Source: Conus ventricosus
Lineage: Eukaryota > Mollusca > Gastropoda > Neogastropoda > Conidae
Length of the DNA stretch: 64,000 bases
Direction: 5' to 3'
NCBI GenBank assembly: GCA_018398815.1
Contig: CM031595.1
Coordinates: 56,746,370 to 56,810,369, forward strand
Part shown: positions 36,606-47,832 of the stretch, piece after piece
Layout of the letters: each line of letters opens with the position of its first letter
Position numbering within the stretch: the stretch's first letter is position 1
Notes under the pieces: generated by a model
Told to the model about the DNA's origin: nothing
The model's input: the letters and a program-made list of their open reading frames with translations, nothing else
Database searches by the model: none
Made by a program: the position numbers and the translations under genes

Positions 36606-37870
36606 GTGAGTTACTTACTATTGATACTTTGCTTTCGTCGTCGACAAGCGTCTGATGTTTGTATCGACCGGTGTATGAATCGTTACATTGATTGGATGAC
36701 CTTGTTCCTTCGTATGAAGTAGATGTCTTCGACGTCATGTGAAGTCGAGAGGTAGTGATGCTTTGCAAATGAAGCTGTGTATAGGTTTGGTTGGATTTTT
36801 TTTTTCTGTTTCGTTATTGAATATCTGATAGGCCTACGTTTGTTGCTGGTATTTCCCCCTGCTTTCTCCTTGTCTGTGTCTCTTGTTTGCCTGTCTGTGT
36901 TCTCTCTCAGACTAACAGCGACTCACACACACTCTCCCTCCACTCAGTCTATCTGTCTCTGTCGCTCTTTGCTCCGACGCTCTCAGCTCTCTCTCTCTCT
37001 TCTCCTCTCTCTCGCTCTCGTCCTCTCTCCCTCGATCTCTCCTCTCTCTCTCTCTCTCTGCTCTCTGCGTACAAGCGTAGCATGAAATATGCTCCATAAA
37101 CTTTGTTTTTTTGTCCACTCTTGTACCCTTCTTGCGTCCTCGTGTTTTATTATACCCAGTTTACATGATTTAGTTCATCCAGGACAGAGTGGGAAGAACA
37201 GTGATGCTACAATCTATGGGGTGGAAGACGGTTTTTTTCCCATGCCTTTGACTTTTTTCTGTATGTTTTTTTTTTCCTATGTGTGTCTGTCTTGTCTCAG
37301 TCGCGGGCCTGGTGGGCCGGGCTGTCGTCTCTCTGTCTGGCTGACTCTCTTTTTCCGCGTTCGAGAAAGGCTGTTCTTTATCAGTTGACTATTTTTCACA
37401 CACCTCTCCTGTCCCTCTCCCTCTCTTTCCTTCGTCCCTTTCCTCTGTCTCTCTCCCTCTCTCCTCCACCCCACCCTCCCCAGCCCTCATTTCTCGCTGC
37501 TTTTCTCTTCTCTTTTCTTCTGTCTGCTTTTTTTTGAATTTGTTTTATGTGTCAGTTCATATAATGGAAGCGCACATACATGCTTATCATATAGGAACCC
37601 CCCTAAAAAAAAACCCCCCCCCCCCATGTAGGCTTCTGTGGGTTTTTTTTTGTAATAGTCCTCCATAAATCATGTGCATTTTTCCTCTCTCTCGCCCTCA
37701 TTCCTTCCTCCCCTCTCCCTCCCTCCCTCGCTCGCCCCTCCTCGCACGCCTACCCCCGCCTTTCACCTTCCCCAGCCCCTTCCTGCCTCACTGTTCCTTT
37801 TGACATGTGCAGTTGGCCCAGTTCATTAAGTCAGTTGTCGTCTTGACTGTCCTGGTCCTTGCTCGCTTGA
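36606..37870. other. No gene seen; (CT)n at 36985-37062, pyrimidine-rich at 37400-37475
   Basis: Intergenic or intronic sequence with CT-rich simple repeats and A/C homopolymers near 37600-37625. Confidence 0.4.
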
Positions 37871-37874
37871 TAAT

Positions 37875-37878
37875 TTCG

Positions 37879-37909
<31 letters not shown>

Positions 37910-38266
37910 CTAAAAAGAGACCTGCGAGGGCAGCGGGTGGCTAGTTCAGTTTGTGGCCCAGTCATGCTGTATGACGCTGAATTTAATTTTAGCGCCTTGC
38001 TCCCGTCTCTTTCAGTGCAGTCTGCGCCCCATCGTCCCAGACGGGGCTTTTCGCTGTGGTTGGAATCTGCTAGACACATGACTGGATAATGGTGGGTGCC
38101 CGGGGAATTGGAAATACAGACAAATCGAGTGTTTAGAATAGCGTGACGGCGATTAAGTTTAAGAACAGACTCCATTTTGTGTGCCCCCCTTCTCCCTCGC
38201 TCCTCTCTCTCTCTCTCTTTGACATACGCAACATGCGGGCGCGTACACCACACACACACACACAAC

Positions 38267-38299
<33 letters not shown>

Positions 38300-38430
38300 A
38301 CACACAACACAAACAAACTGGCGCGCGCGCACCACCCCACATCACACACACACACACAAGCTCACGCGCGCGCTCCGCACGCGACACACAACACACTACA
38401 CACACACACACACACACACACCACCACACC

Positions 38431-38461
<31 letters not shown>

Positions 38462-38465
38462 CCCA
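37875..38465. repeat. (CT)n, (AC)n and CG-rich microsatellites
   Basis: CT at 37879-37910 and 38203-38220. AC repeats run at 38248-38305, 38344-38358 and 38388-38463 with CG-rich interruptions. Confidence 0.9.
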
Positions 38466-38735
38466 CCACGTAGAACCGATTATTACGTTTTTTTTATAGT
38501 GCGTAAATATCAGAATTCACGGAAATGAGCGGCCTGTGTACATTTACATCATCAAACGATTAATACAATCTGTAATGCTGATGATAAAAATAAACGAGAA
38601 TTGTATGGCACAAAAACCGAGTGCACAGTTTCTACCAGAGCTTTAACAAGCATGAATATTGAAGTCCACGTAGTCCATATAAATACACCAACTTTGTGGT
38701 AATAGTAATAAACCACAATCACACTGAATTTGCAG
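38466..38735. other. No gene seen
   Basis: AT-rich unique sequence, no coding evidence. Confidence 0.4.
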
Positions 38736-38737
38736 TG

Positions 38738-39045
38738 TCTACTCACACACACACAACACACAACACACACACACACCCACATAAATAGACGAGTCACCCC
38801 CCCCCCCCCCCAGACACACACACACCGCACACGCAAATATACACTCATACATTCACTCATCACTCACTCGCTCACACACACGCACACGCCAAGCAAGCAC
38901 GCGCTCACATGCATGCGCGCGCGCGAACACACACACACACACTCACACACACACACACACAAAACGCGACGCCGCAACGCACTGCACGCACTGCAACGCA
39001 CGCAAACGCCACGCACACGCATACACGCACACACACAGACAGCAA
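38738..39045. repeat. (AC)n and CACG-rich microsatellite, C tract
   Basis: AC-rich simple sequence with C14 near 38797 and GC alternation near 38915. Confidence 0.92.
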
Positions 39046-39277
39046 GGCCAAACGCTAAGTCAGGGAGCCGGATGTTGCGCCAAAGCCATCACTTGAGTCA
39101 CAATGTGCGGGAGGATTTATGACTGACGAATTGAATATAAAAAAAAAAGTGAAGAGAGGGCTGCTACGCTGCAATGACTTGGAGGAATATAGCCTCCCCA
39201 TTGAAGTAAGTCATGGCGGTTGACAGAGGAACTGAATTGGGGCGCTTTTCTATGTGGAATAAAAAGCCTCGCGCGCG

Positions 39278-39278
39278 G

Positions 39279-39311
<33 letters not shown>

Positions 39312-39365
39312 GAGCTTGTGTGTGTGGTGGGGGTGTGGGGGTGTTGTGGGTGATGTGTGTGAGTG

Positions 39366-39416
<51 letters not shown>

Positions 39417-39700
39417 TTGTGTGTGGTGTGTTTCTCATCTTGCCTGTCTCTCCCTACCCCCCACCCCCCTCTCGTGATGGGTTTGTGAGTTGGTAGTGTT
39501 CGCTCTCTCTTTCTCTCTCCTCTCTCTCCTCTCTCTCAGCTCTCCTCTCTCGTCTCTCTTTTCCTGCTCCCTAGACCTCCCCACGCTGTTCTCTCGGGCT
39601 CTGCGTGTGTGTGTCTCTCTCTTTACTCTCTCTGTCTCTGTCACCTGCCTCTCTCTCTCTCGTCTCGCTCTCTCTCCGTCTCACTCTCTCCCTCCCTCGT
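39278..39700. repeat. (GT)n, (GA)n and (CT)n microsatellites
   Basis: GT at 39284-39312, GA at 39367-39412 and CT-rich at 39505-39690. Confidence 0.92.
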
Positions 39701-40255
39701 TTGATTTTGTTTCGTGTCTTCATGTTATTGGACATTGAAAGGCAAAGAACTAGGCTCCGTGAATCCAAAAAGTGCAAAGAAAAGTGAACAGTCTTTGTGT
39801 CTGTTGACAGACGGTTCATTTGAATTAAAGTAATAGGAACTTAGAACGTCTTGTGGACATCTTGCCCGACATCAATGGCTAGTTAGATCACTACCCAGCA
39901 TTGCAAATTTTCAGAGAGAGAGAGAGAGAGGCAGCAGGAAACAGGGCGCCATTGTGTGGCCTTGATGTGAGATTAAAGAGAATACTTAAACGCAACGATG
40001 AAGCTATAGCTATATCACAGCGGGGACAGCCTAAACGCGCCGGGAATAGTTGTGAAGATAAAGGGAATCATCCTGACATGTAAGAGCTCTAATAGTGCCT
40101 CCCTCGTGGACTGGCTATAAACAACGTGAAATTGCGTAGTGAAACTGAACTTTGAAACGATACGGCCGACCTTTCAATCGGCCTCCGTGGTTAGGGGCTG
40201 GGCTCGTAAACGACGATATTTTAAAAGCGATCAATTTTATTTAGACTGTGCTTTA
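39701..40255. other. No gene seen; possible tRNA-SINE head near 40178-40240
   Basis: The words tcggcctccgtggttagggg and gctgggctcgtaaacgacga (40178-40217) resemble the 5' half of a tRNA-derived SINE (A-box side). No B box follows, so this is a tentative relic. Confidence 0.3.
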
Positions 40256-40257
40256 GA

Positions 40258-40734
40258 GCGTGTGCGCGCGCTGGCGCATGCCCATACGCGCACACGCGCG
40301 CGCCACACTCGCACACAAACGCACGCACTCGCACACACACAACTTCTCGTATGGTATTACTTTATGAGAACACAACGCTACACACTTTCTCATTTCGCGT
40401 AACTTTATGACTTGAACATGACATTGCTTTAATACTGACCTAATTTCGTCGTTGTAAAAGAGAAAATTAAGTATGAAAGTATTGAAATTTGCTTCATGTC
40501 TAGGATATGGATAGAAAAAGCATACACCTGCACGTGCTCGCACACGCACACATACACACGTACAGACAGACACGCGCGCGCGCGCGCCACGCACACACAT
40601 ACATACGCGCGCGCGCAGTCTCATCAAGTAAATCTCGCTTCATGCGGACCAGTCCATATATCTTTTTTTTTTATTGCTACATCCGCTAAGCAATAAGACC
40701 GCAGCTATATGAACACACCAACCACGCGCGCGCG

Positions 40735-40789
<55 letters not shown>

Positions 40790-40800
40790 ACGCATATACG

Positions 40801-40859
<59 letters not shown>

Positions 40860-40910
40860 GCGCACGCACACACGCACACGCACACACGTACACTAGCGCG
40901 CACGCGCGCT
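40258..40910. repeat. Alternating (CG)n/(CA)n tracts
   Basis: Three clusters (40258-40345, 40530-40618, 40722-40910) of alternating CG and CA dinucleotides, the last with two AC runs of about 40-60 bases. All are alternating purine-pyrimidine with Z-DNA potential. Unique sequence lies between them. Confidence 0.9.
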
Positions 40911-41084
40911 GCAATAATAAACAAAAAAGACACCGAGAGCTTAAGACTCCTCAATCGATCCCTGGCTAAAACGAACGGAACTGGAGTACACGATTAGGTA
41001 AACATAACTGAATGGCTCGTTGGCAACGGCGCCGATGAACCATACTTTGCCAGGTTGTAACGGTCAGCGGCGCGGCCATGGGGG

Positions 41085-41190
41085 TGTGGGGGGAGGGGGC
41101 GGCGGGTGTGTGTGTGTGTGTGTGTGTGTGGGGGGGGGGGGGGGTGGGTGTTACACGACGATCGACGTGTCTGTCTGTCTGTCTGTCAGT
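41085..41190. repeat. G-rich, (GT)n and (CTGT)n
   Basis: G-rich at 41087-41106, GT at 41107-41130, poly-G at 41131-41143 and CTGT at 41169-41187. Confidence 0.9.
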
Positions 41191-41616
41191 CCAGCGACCG
41201 GGAGTCGTATTGATCGAGTGGCGGAGGACGGTGGTACAGACCCCTTCATACATACGACATATATACATACGTGTATACTACACGCTTAGCCAGTTGATGT
41301 TTTGGCTCCCGGTCGTTTCTATGCGTCTTCGTCGGCTTCAACAAGTTTCTTAGCACCGGCAAAATGAGTTGGGCGCGCGTGTCATTCAGGCTGTTCGAAG
41401 TGCAGGAGAAGGAATGGGCGGTGGGAGGTAGGGGTGGGGTGGTGGTGGTGGGGGTGGATGGAGGTTAGTGGGGAGAGGGAAAGAACGTAACAAGAAATAC
41501 GAGAGTCGATCTCCGCACGTGCAGACACACGCACGCGCGCGCATACGCTGATGTACATTACACACATGCCCACGCAGACGTGCTGACCTACTCAAACGAG
41601 TCATGTTGTAGATATA

Positions 41617-41617
<1 letters not shown>

Positions 41618-41674
<57 letters not shown>
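41618..41674. repeat. (CT)n(AC)n at the left edge of the Polinton
   Basis: About 49 bases of CT repeat and a short AC repeat abut the palindrome that marks the left end of the Polinton. Confidence 0.93.
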
Positions 41675-41675
<1 letters not shown>

Positions 41676-41765
41676 GAGAACAGGAAAACCTTCATTCTGG
41701 GCCACTTTCGCCCTCAACCAGTTTTCGGGCGAAAGTGGCCCAGAATAAAGGTTTTCCTGTTCTCT
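41675..41765. repeat. 39-bp inverted repeat (hairpin) at the Polinton left end
   Basis: 41675-41713 and 41727-41765 are reverse complements with a single mismatch in 39 positions, separated by 13 bases. The inner arm is the start of the terminal inverted repeat, so the outer arm is an extra inverted copy of the element's own tip. The right end has only one copy of this sequence (near 57453-57491). Confidence 0.93.
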
Positions 41766-41864
41766 GACAAGTAAGACGTCAATAACCAAAAAATAACGAT
41801 TATCTACAAACAAACATACTGTGCAGGGTTATCCGTTTTTAATACTAATTTACTAAACTTTTCA
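41727..41864. repeat. Polinton left terminal inverted repeat
   Basis: Pairs with 57367-57491. Shared words include gggcgaaagtggcc at the tip, cctgttctctgacaagtaa, ccaaaaaataacg, and tactaatttactaaactttt at the inner edge. The left copy has about 11 extra bases (near 41773-41783). The repeat covers the last codons and stop of the packaging ATPase gene. Confidence 0.92.
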
Positions 41865-42396
41865 GATTTCAGTTTTTGTTTAATCCTATGTTTTTCCTGG
41901 TCATTTTCAATAACATCATTTTCGCGCAAACATTCTTCAAATGAGTCTCTGTCTTTCATGTGAAATAAAACTACAGTTTTTAACTGTTCTCTAAAGTCTT
42001 TTAAAACCGAGTTATATTTCTGGCATAAAATCCACACACTTATCCCAGCATGCCTTCCGCTGAAAGCTAGTTTCGACAAAGTGTTTCTCTTTTTAACTAT
42101 GTCTCTTTCTGCCGAACAGTCATCTATAATAAATAGTGTCTGCGTTCCTTCAAACAGTCTATAAAACTGTTCTAAACACTCACTCAGTTTATTGCTAGGA
42201 TTAACTAAATATATGTCATCATCTGTCCATATAAACCTTCTATTATGATATGCTTTGTTCCATTTAAGTGTTGGACAGAAAACCACAATATGATTAAAAT
42301 TATAACGATAAACTGTTTGTAACAGGTCGAGGATAAATATTGTTTTTCACAACCAGTCTGCCCACAAATTAATGAGCAATGAGGAGTTTTTGTCAT
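41804..42396 (-). pseudogene. FtsK/HerA-type DNA-packaging ATPase, one frameshift
   Basis: The predicted role is to pump the element's DNA into a capsid using ATP. The family is the A32-like packaging ATPases of Polintons and related DJR viruses. The frame from the ATG at 42396 reads MTKTPHCSLICGQTGC and then breaks in the middle of the Walker A loop. The main downstream frame (42286-41804) contains Walker B (TLFIIDDCSAE) and a later sensor-like region (VWILCQKYNS). Loss of one base at the Walker A codon explains both the frame change and the apparent replacement of the conserved glycine. Total length near 195 codons is short for the family (often 200-260), so the N-terminus may be degraded. 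The C-terminus lies within the left terminal repeat. Confidence 0.85.
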
Positions 42397-42828
42397 AAGT
42401 TTAACTGCTCCATAGTTTTATAACAGAGTTTAATCTAATTCAGTTATTATTTTTATCATACTCTCCGTCAAAACTTGTTCAGTATAATAAAACCTATGAG
42501 GCCTAAATGTGAAAGATTAACCCAATTTAGTCCTGTAAGTTGTTTTTTTTAATCAACATGATTTTTTTGTTGTTGTTATGATCTTAAATCCCCGCCCTTT
42601 TTAAGAACGACGTGGTAACGTTAAGACGTTTAAAAGTCTAAGTTTTGCCCGAAAATTAATTCCCTTTTTTGGCGCATAAACCCCCAAAACCCCCTCCCTC
42701 TCCCCATCTTTTAAAAACAGAATTTTCAAAAATCATTTTTGAAGTGCTCCCAATTTTTGTTGGAAAGAACTGTAATTTTGTAGAAGTTTTTTCAATGTTT
42801 TTTTTGTGGAGGATGTACGTTTTTTCCC
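42397..42828. other. Degenerate A/T-rich gap between ATPase and next minus-strand gene
   Basis: Homopolymer-rich sequence with no sustained frame on either strand. It may hold the broken start of the ATPase gene. Nothing else is recognised. Confidence 0.4.
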
Positions 42829-43265
42829 CTACGGCGTTATTTTAAATTTTTTTCCGACTATTATGTTGGTATAAGACTTACATGAAAAAGGGCCGATTGA
42901 ATGTTTTCTGAAACTTTTTTGGCGGCCCCAAAAAATATGTAATGGGCTTATGAATTCAAATTTTATTTCCCATTCTAAATATGGTTCTAAGTGCCATTTG
43001 AGGTCAGGTTTTCGAACTATTTTATATTCATACTGGCCAACATTATTTGCTTCTAGATTGCGTAGTTGTTCTAGTTTAGGAAACCTTTTGTTGTCGTCAA
43101 CCTCTTTGCGTTTATAATCACATCTTTAGTGTACTCAAAACCATACAAAGTGCCTATCTCACCATTCTGTTCAAAGTCCGCAACGTCTGCAAGGTCTTTT
43201 AATTCTAAGGTTATACCCCTCACAGGCGCTAATGTAAACTCCGGATTCTTCTGGCCACGCGACAT
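42829..43265 (-). pseudogene. Unrecognised Polinton protein (~145 codons), one frameshift
   Basis: The start at 43265 gives MSRGQKNPEFTLAPVRG. One indel near 43125 moves the reading into a second frame, which continues openly through segments such as FPKLEQLRNLEANN and WHLEPYLEWEIKFEF to a stop at 42829. It is co-oriented with, and upstream of, the packaging ATPase, so it may be transcribed with it. I do not recognise the family. The predicted product is charged and soluble, with no membrane segment. It sits where some elements carry virion assembly genes, but no histidine-acid-cysteine pattern of an adenain-like protease is visible, so that identity is not claimed. Confidence 0.55.
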
Positions 43266-43369
43266 TTTTTAGTAAACTTATTATTTTATTTCCAAAACAA
43301 TGTGCAGGTTATCACTTTTTACGACTTTCCCCGTTTGTCTTTGATTTTTATATTAAATGATCCGACCCT

Positions 43370-43930
43370 CCACAAACTAATCTTTTAAACTGTAAATTAG
43401 GGATTGTATAATTTCATAATCGCAATATGCAGCTTTCCCTGACGGAAGAGCTCTTAAAACAGTTGAGGGCCTTCCATCATATAAGTTTTCATCAGTGCTC
43501 AGCTCATCCAAATGGACATAGAGTAATGAATGAAATGCAAGATCGAGCGGATTTTCCCCCTCATAAGTAGTTTTGTCTGGCTCAGCACTAAAAACCATGA
43601 GTGGGTAGATTGCTAGTTGTAAAGCCTAACATTTTAGCTAGCTCTCTATCAAAAAAGTAAGATACTTCTTCAGGCTTGAATGTTAACATTGTTTTTAGAT
43701 TTGCATTGTTAAGTTTGAGAGTAATGTCGAAGTTACTTAATGCTTCTTTTAGTGAGCAAACCCGTAATAAAACCATCAGGTATTGTTAACTGGCTAATTT
43801 TGGTCCCTGCTTTGGTAATTTTTAGAATCTTGTTATTCTTCCTGGATGCAGTTATATTAAACCATACGACTTTGTAGAATATTTCATGGAGCGCGACCAT
43901 TTTTGGTTCCGCAATCGTTCTTAACAGCAT
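43370..43930 (-). pseudogene. Candidate minor capsid/penton-like protein, two frameshifts
   Basis: Three overlapping minus-strand frames (43930-43733, 43776-43588, 43598-43377) read as one protein of about 185 codons. Segments seen in order are ILKITKAGTKISQLTIPDGF, NNANLKTMLTFKPEEVSYFF, ELAKMLGF and HSLLYVHLDEL. Beta-strand-rich composition with a strand, LxxMLGF and strand arrangement recalls a conserved Polinton structural protein usually regarded as a minor capsid component. This is from memory of the pattern, not from a search. The breaks lie near 43755 and 43595. It is co-oriented with the gene at 42829-43265, about 100 bases upstream of it. Confidence 0.5.
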
Positions 43931-43990
43931 GTTCTAAAACGAAGGCGGTCTTGGGTTGTTATTGTTACAAAATTTTTTAAAACAAATTAA

Positions 43991-45115
43991 AATGAGTGCA
44001 TTCAAATATACTGATGCAAAATATTTGTTGTGGGCCGCACTACAATCTTAAAAATATAACAACTGGCACCCTCGACATTTCTGTGACCAGACTGTCGCTT
44101 TTCATAAAAGGTGAGTACTCCATTGAAGAGCTATCTTAACCCCCCTATTAAAAAAGACTACATCGCGAAAGCGTGGTTTAGTCATCCGATGCAGTTTTAT
44201 CAGAAACCTGTTAAAACTTTGCTGTGTTTTTGTGCCTCACTGTGTGGAGTGTCGTATGCTGATCACTTTAAATCATCCTGAGCCTTTGGAGAGTCAGTGT
44301 ACAGATTTCATTTTTTTATGACACCTTCAGAACGTATTTTGACTGAACTGCGGCTCCATTACCAAAATGACAAACCGGTTAATCATTTAGCAACAGAATA
44401 GACATGAAGGCTTTGAAAGGATCTGTAACGAATCAATATTAACACCAAGACGGACTTTAGACAAAAGTTGTCTAATCATGGTCTATACTAGGCACTCCCC
44501 ATAATTTTGGGGCATGCACAGAAAGTTTAAATTTTGACTGGAATCCTCCTTACTAACATCTTTCTTCTCTTCAAGCGCAACAGCTTTTCCCACCTCGGTC
44601 CATAACAAGAGCATAAAACAGCATGGACAACATTAATCCTTAGACACTTCTAAAGGCCTAACTAGGCGGGAACAGAACGAATAAAATCGACTCTATTCGG
44701 ACTTACTTTGGTGTTTGCTAGGGTCGCAAGCACAGGCAAGATCAAGCTTCACTGATCCTTTCTACTGGCTTTGACCACAAAAACAATACATAGCAAATTA
44801 GAGGACGCCATTAATTCTACAGTTGATTTACCCTTCATAGTATTAAAAGATACAAAATGTTTTTACAATACGCAAGATCCCGAAAGTAGACGTTGCTGTG
44901 GCACTGGTTTATACATGTTGTCCTTCTGACCTCAGACGACAGTAGGAAAATAATAAACTATAATAAATGATATTCTTATAGCAGCAATGAACAGCAAAGG
45001 TTGGGGATAAACGACATAAATCTGTCCCATAAATTACAAACAATAAAAAAAAACACCCAAGATTAAGTTCATCTAATTCCCCGAAGTCCAAACACCCAAG
45101 TCATTGAAGTATCAA
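43991..45115 (+). pseudogene. Heavily broken plus-strand structural-protein candidate
   Basis: Coding-like pieces appear in shifting plus-strand frames: MSAFKYTDAKYLLWAALQS from 43991, FGESVYRFHFFMTPSER near 44287-44337, ELRLHYQNDKPVNHLATE near 44347-44400, and shorter pieces to about 45100. Stops or shifts occur every 50-150 bases. The spacing suggests one gene of about 350-370 codons, divergent from the minus-strand gene ending upstream. Position and size would suit a second capsid-associated protein, but the family could not be named. The density of breaks is far above that in 46.8-54.8 kb. Confidence 0.4.
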
Positions 45116-45424
45116 CAAAGCGCGCAGACTCTGTTCCGATGACCATGAATATGAAAGACAACGCTTGTTCCTTGGATTAAACAACTGGCACAGGATTACT
45201 TTTTTTTTTGGTCTTTATCTTACTAAATATTAAGCACCAAACTATAAAGAGAGCCTAATGCCATAAGTGCTCGAGGTCCAAAAGCCAACTGACTTTGTTG
45301 CAGTAGACACAAGCCAGCTGACAATACCCGCCTAAAATACCGGGAAAGATCCTATCGCTTTACTGCTGAATTTTTTAATAAATTCGCAAGATATCAAGCG
45401 TTTTTTTAACACCCATGATTTAAA

Positions 45425-45965
45425 TCAGGTGTGAGTGATGGCGACGGTGGCACTAATACTTTGACCACCACCACCGCCCGTAATAGCCATCAACATTGTA
45501 CTTATTGCAAATCCTAAGGCTGTTATAACGCTTACTAATGTGACTTCCCTTTGTGCTCTCTAAACAGTGTCCGATTCGTTCTGCGTTGTCGTGTCTTAAA
45601 TAAAATTCTGCTTTGGATTAGTTTCTCTTAGTCTGCTCACTTGAGTTCGTAATTGGTCTCGGTTTAGTAGTTAAGCGCTTCTATCTTTTTGCTGATCTCG
45701 CCTTTGTTCAAGATCTTTTAGTCTTTGGGTTATTCTTCTTTAATATCAAGGCCCTAAGTTGCGCATCAGCCCTCAATCGAGTTTTTCTTTCTTCGCTGGT
45801 ATATGCTCAACTTAGTTCAAACCTAGTTTGCTAAATTGTTTGTTTATTCGCCTTTGATGGTTCTTAAAGCTTGATCAATGGTAATAATTCTCTCATAGGT
45901 AGGCGGCGAGTCGTGTATAGGCTTTAACGCTGTTCTTCTGAAAAAACACAGGATCTCTTCTATTA
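45425..45965 (-). pseudogene. Broken coiled-coil protein with Gly-rich membrane tail
   Basis: Minus-strand frames from about 45965 to 45425 show charged Arg/Glu/Lys-rich stretches (e.g. YTSEERKTRLRADAQLRAL near 45800-45745) consistent with a coiled coil. They end in a hydrophobic segment around 45540-45460 followed by a glycine run coded by the ccaccaccgcc region near 45466. At least three frame breaks are present. A coiled coil plus a C-terminal membrane anchor suggests a membrane-associated accessory or virion protein. No family name is offered. Confidence 0.4.
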
Positions 45966-46540
45966 CATTTATATTAATTCACCTGCTGATTGATTTAATT
46001 CTTTAAGTTCCAGTGGGATTTGGTGCATTTGGATTATCTGTCGGGAGTGCTTTGCAGTGTGTTTTGAAAGTTTTTAGAAAGCTTGCCTCCGGCCCTTAAT
46101 TCGGGGCCTAACAAATAGGCTCCCGGGGGGGGGGCCCAAGGCGATTGTGATCCTTTCACACTGAGAGTCTATTTCTAATTGCAACCCAACACGCTAAAAA
46201 AACTTTGATGGGAATGGGATATCCTGAATTTTAGATTTTAAGTATGTAAAGCTGGGTAACTAAGATTGTCCTTGGTCAGCTCTCACAAACTAATGGTCAC
46301 CATCTTTTAACTTAAAAATCATTAGGGTTCTATAAATTCAGGAGTTCTTGGCCTAAACTTTGGTATAATGATTGGCCTTACTTCTGTTATTCACGCCGCA
46401 CAGAGGGCCCCGAGAGATGTTGACCAAAGGATTCAACTCATCTGTCGTCTTCGTACCACGATTCAACAACATCATAATCTTTTCACCATCAAATCTGCCA
46501 TGATTTTAAAATAATTAACTTTATATATTGCTGCAATAAA
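45966..46540. other. Degraded sequence upstream of the major capsid gene
   Basis: No sustained frame. Includes a G10 run at 46125. It may contain the N-terminal part of the capsid gene or a promoter region. The minus-strand frame at 46472-46666 overlaps the capsid gene and is not favoured. Confidence 0.35.
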
Positions 46541-46549
46541 AATGCCACC

Positions 46550-47826
46550 ACGAGTACATGGCTCGATTCTTGACCCCATATGAAAACTGAAAGAGCCCTT
46601 TGGCGTGAAGGAAATAAGCGGAATATTACTGTTCCAAATAATCCATCTAGCTATTGAGCAGATCAAATTCTTACTGTCAAATTTCCAGACCTAGGAGCGA
46701 TGAAGTGATTAGTGCCAGGCTCTTGGTGCGTCTTACTTTCAAAATAGCGCTCGAAGCAGTAACAGACCCAACAGGACAGTTGTCCAGAATCTGGGGCGGG
46801 CAATCGTTAAGAAAATTTCTATAAAACTTGAGGGGAAAGAAATATTTTCTTTACATAATGCAGACATATTTTTAACCTATTCTGATCTATGGCTAACCGG
46901 GAATGAAAGGGCTGATCTTGCGTTTCAAGGAATCGAAAATGAAGAAGCACTAAAACTTAGAATAGGCGCCGCAGATACTAAAGACGGTAAAAAGTATGCA
47001 GCTGTAAATTTTGCGTATGGAAATCGCTTTTCCATCCCCTTAGATTTTGAGTTGTTAAAAGCGCATGCGCCATACTTTCAAGGAGCATTAAAAGACAGAT
47101 TGTCATATGAACTAACTTTTAATGACTACAAACGTGTTATCAGATCATCAGACACTGAAGCAAAGTACAGCATTTCTGACATCTCGTTAGAGTTTGATGT
47201 TGTTAGCAACTCTAATTTAGCAAGGCTGATTGAGCACCAATATGAGTCACTAGTAATATATTACGAAAACGTGCGTCATCATTCAACATATCCCAAAAGC
47301 AGGGCAGACACTATATGGAATTTTAGTTTTAGTGTTGCAGCATATTCACTTAAAGGCATTTTATTGCTGTGCGAAGATGAAGAACCGTTCAAAAGAGGAA
47401 GTGAAAAGTTTTTTAATCCAAAAATAACGAAAGTACAATGTTCGATTGAGGGTAGTCCTAACCAAATCTACGCTAGCGGGCTTAGACCTTATCATCATTT
47501 TGACGAAATAAGAAAATTGTTTGGGGGTGGGAGGGGTAGAAATCCAACAGCAGACCTAGTGTCTAAAGATTTACATCTTCACAATGTTAGGCTTGATGAT
47601 TATTTAACAACAAAATACGGTTTATGGATTGACCTAAGGTCAACAGAGGATAATCAGTTGCATGGAAGCGGAGAACTGTGAGAGACGTAATAAACATTCA
47701 AATTGATAAAGAAGAAGAAGCCGATAAACCGCTTAATGTACATTTGTTTTTATTATATGATGCGCAGCTAATATTGAAGCTAACAGATTTAAAGATGTAC
47801 TATACTAAATTATTTTTCATTTTATA
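46550..47826 (+). pseudogene. Major capsid protein (double jelly-roll type), frameshifted
   Basis: This would be the shell protein of the predicted virion. The best frame (from before 47052 to 47681) contains HNADIFLTYSDLWLTGNER, YELTFNDYKRVIRSSD and KYGLWIDLRSTEDN, with the beta-rich, evenly hydrophilic character of Polinton double-jelly-roll capsid proteins. N-terminal pieces in other frames (e.g. DQILTVKFPDLGA near 46655-46695) show it starts near 46550. Breaks occur around 46700, 46760 and 46810. One more near 47680 puts the last roughly 48 codons, ending at 47824-47826, in another frame. Total length is about 425 codons, rather short for the family (commonly 450-650), so part of the start may be missing. 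The next gene begins 7 bases downstream, suggesting a shared transcript. Confidence 0.75.
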
Positions 47827-47832
47827 AAAAGC

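Noticed and set aside
41670..41730. Six-base target-site duplication of the Polinton
   Set aside because: Candidate flanks at the left (near 41714) and right (near 57492-57505) do not match convincingly, and the extra palindrome arm confuses the left border.
42829..43265. Adenain-like maturation protease
   Set aside because: Expected in Polintons and considered for this gene and for 44-46 kb, but no His...Asp/Glu...Cys catalytic arrangement could be seen, so it is not claimed.
46472..46666. Minus-strand 64-codon frame at the start of the capsid gene
   Set aside because: Plus-strand pieces here fit the start of the capsid protein better, and the minus frame is probably a shadow.
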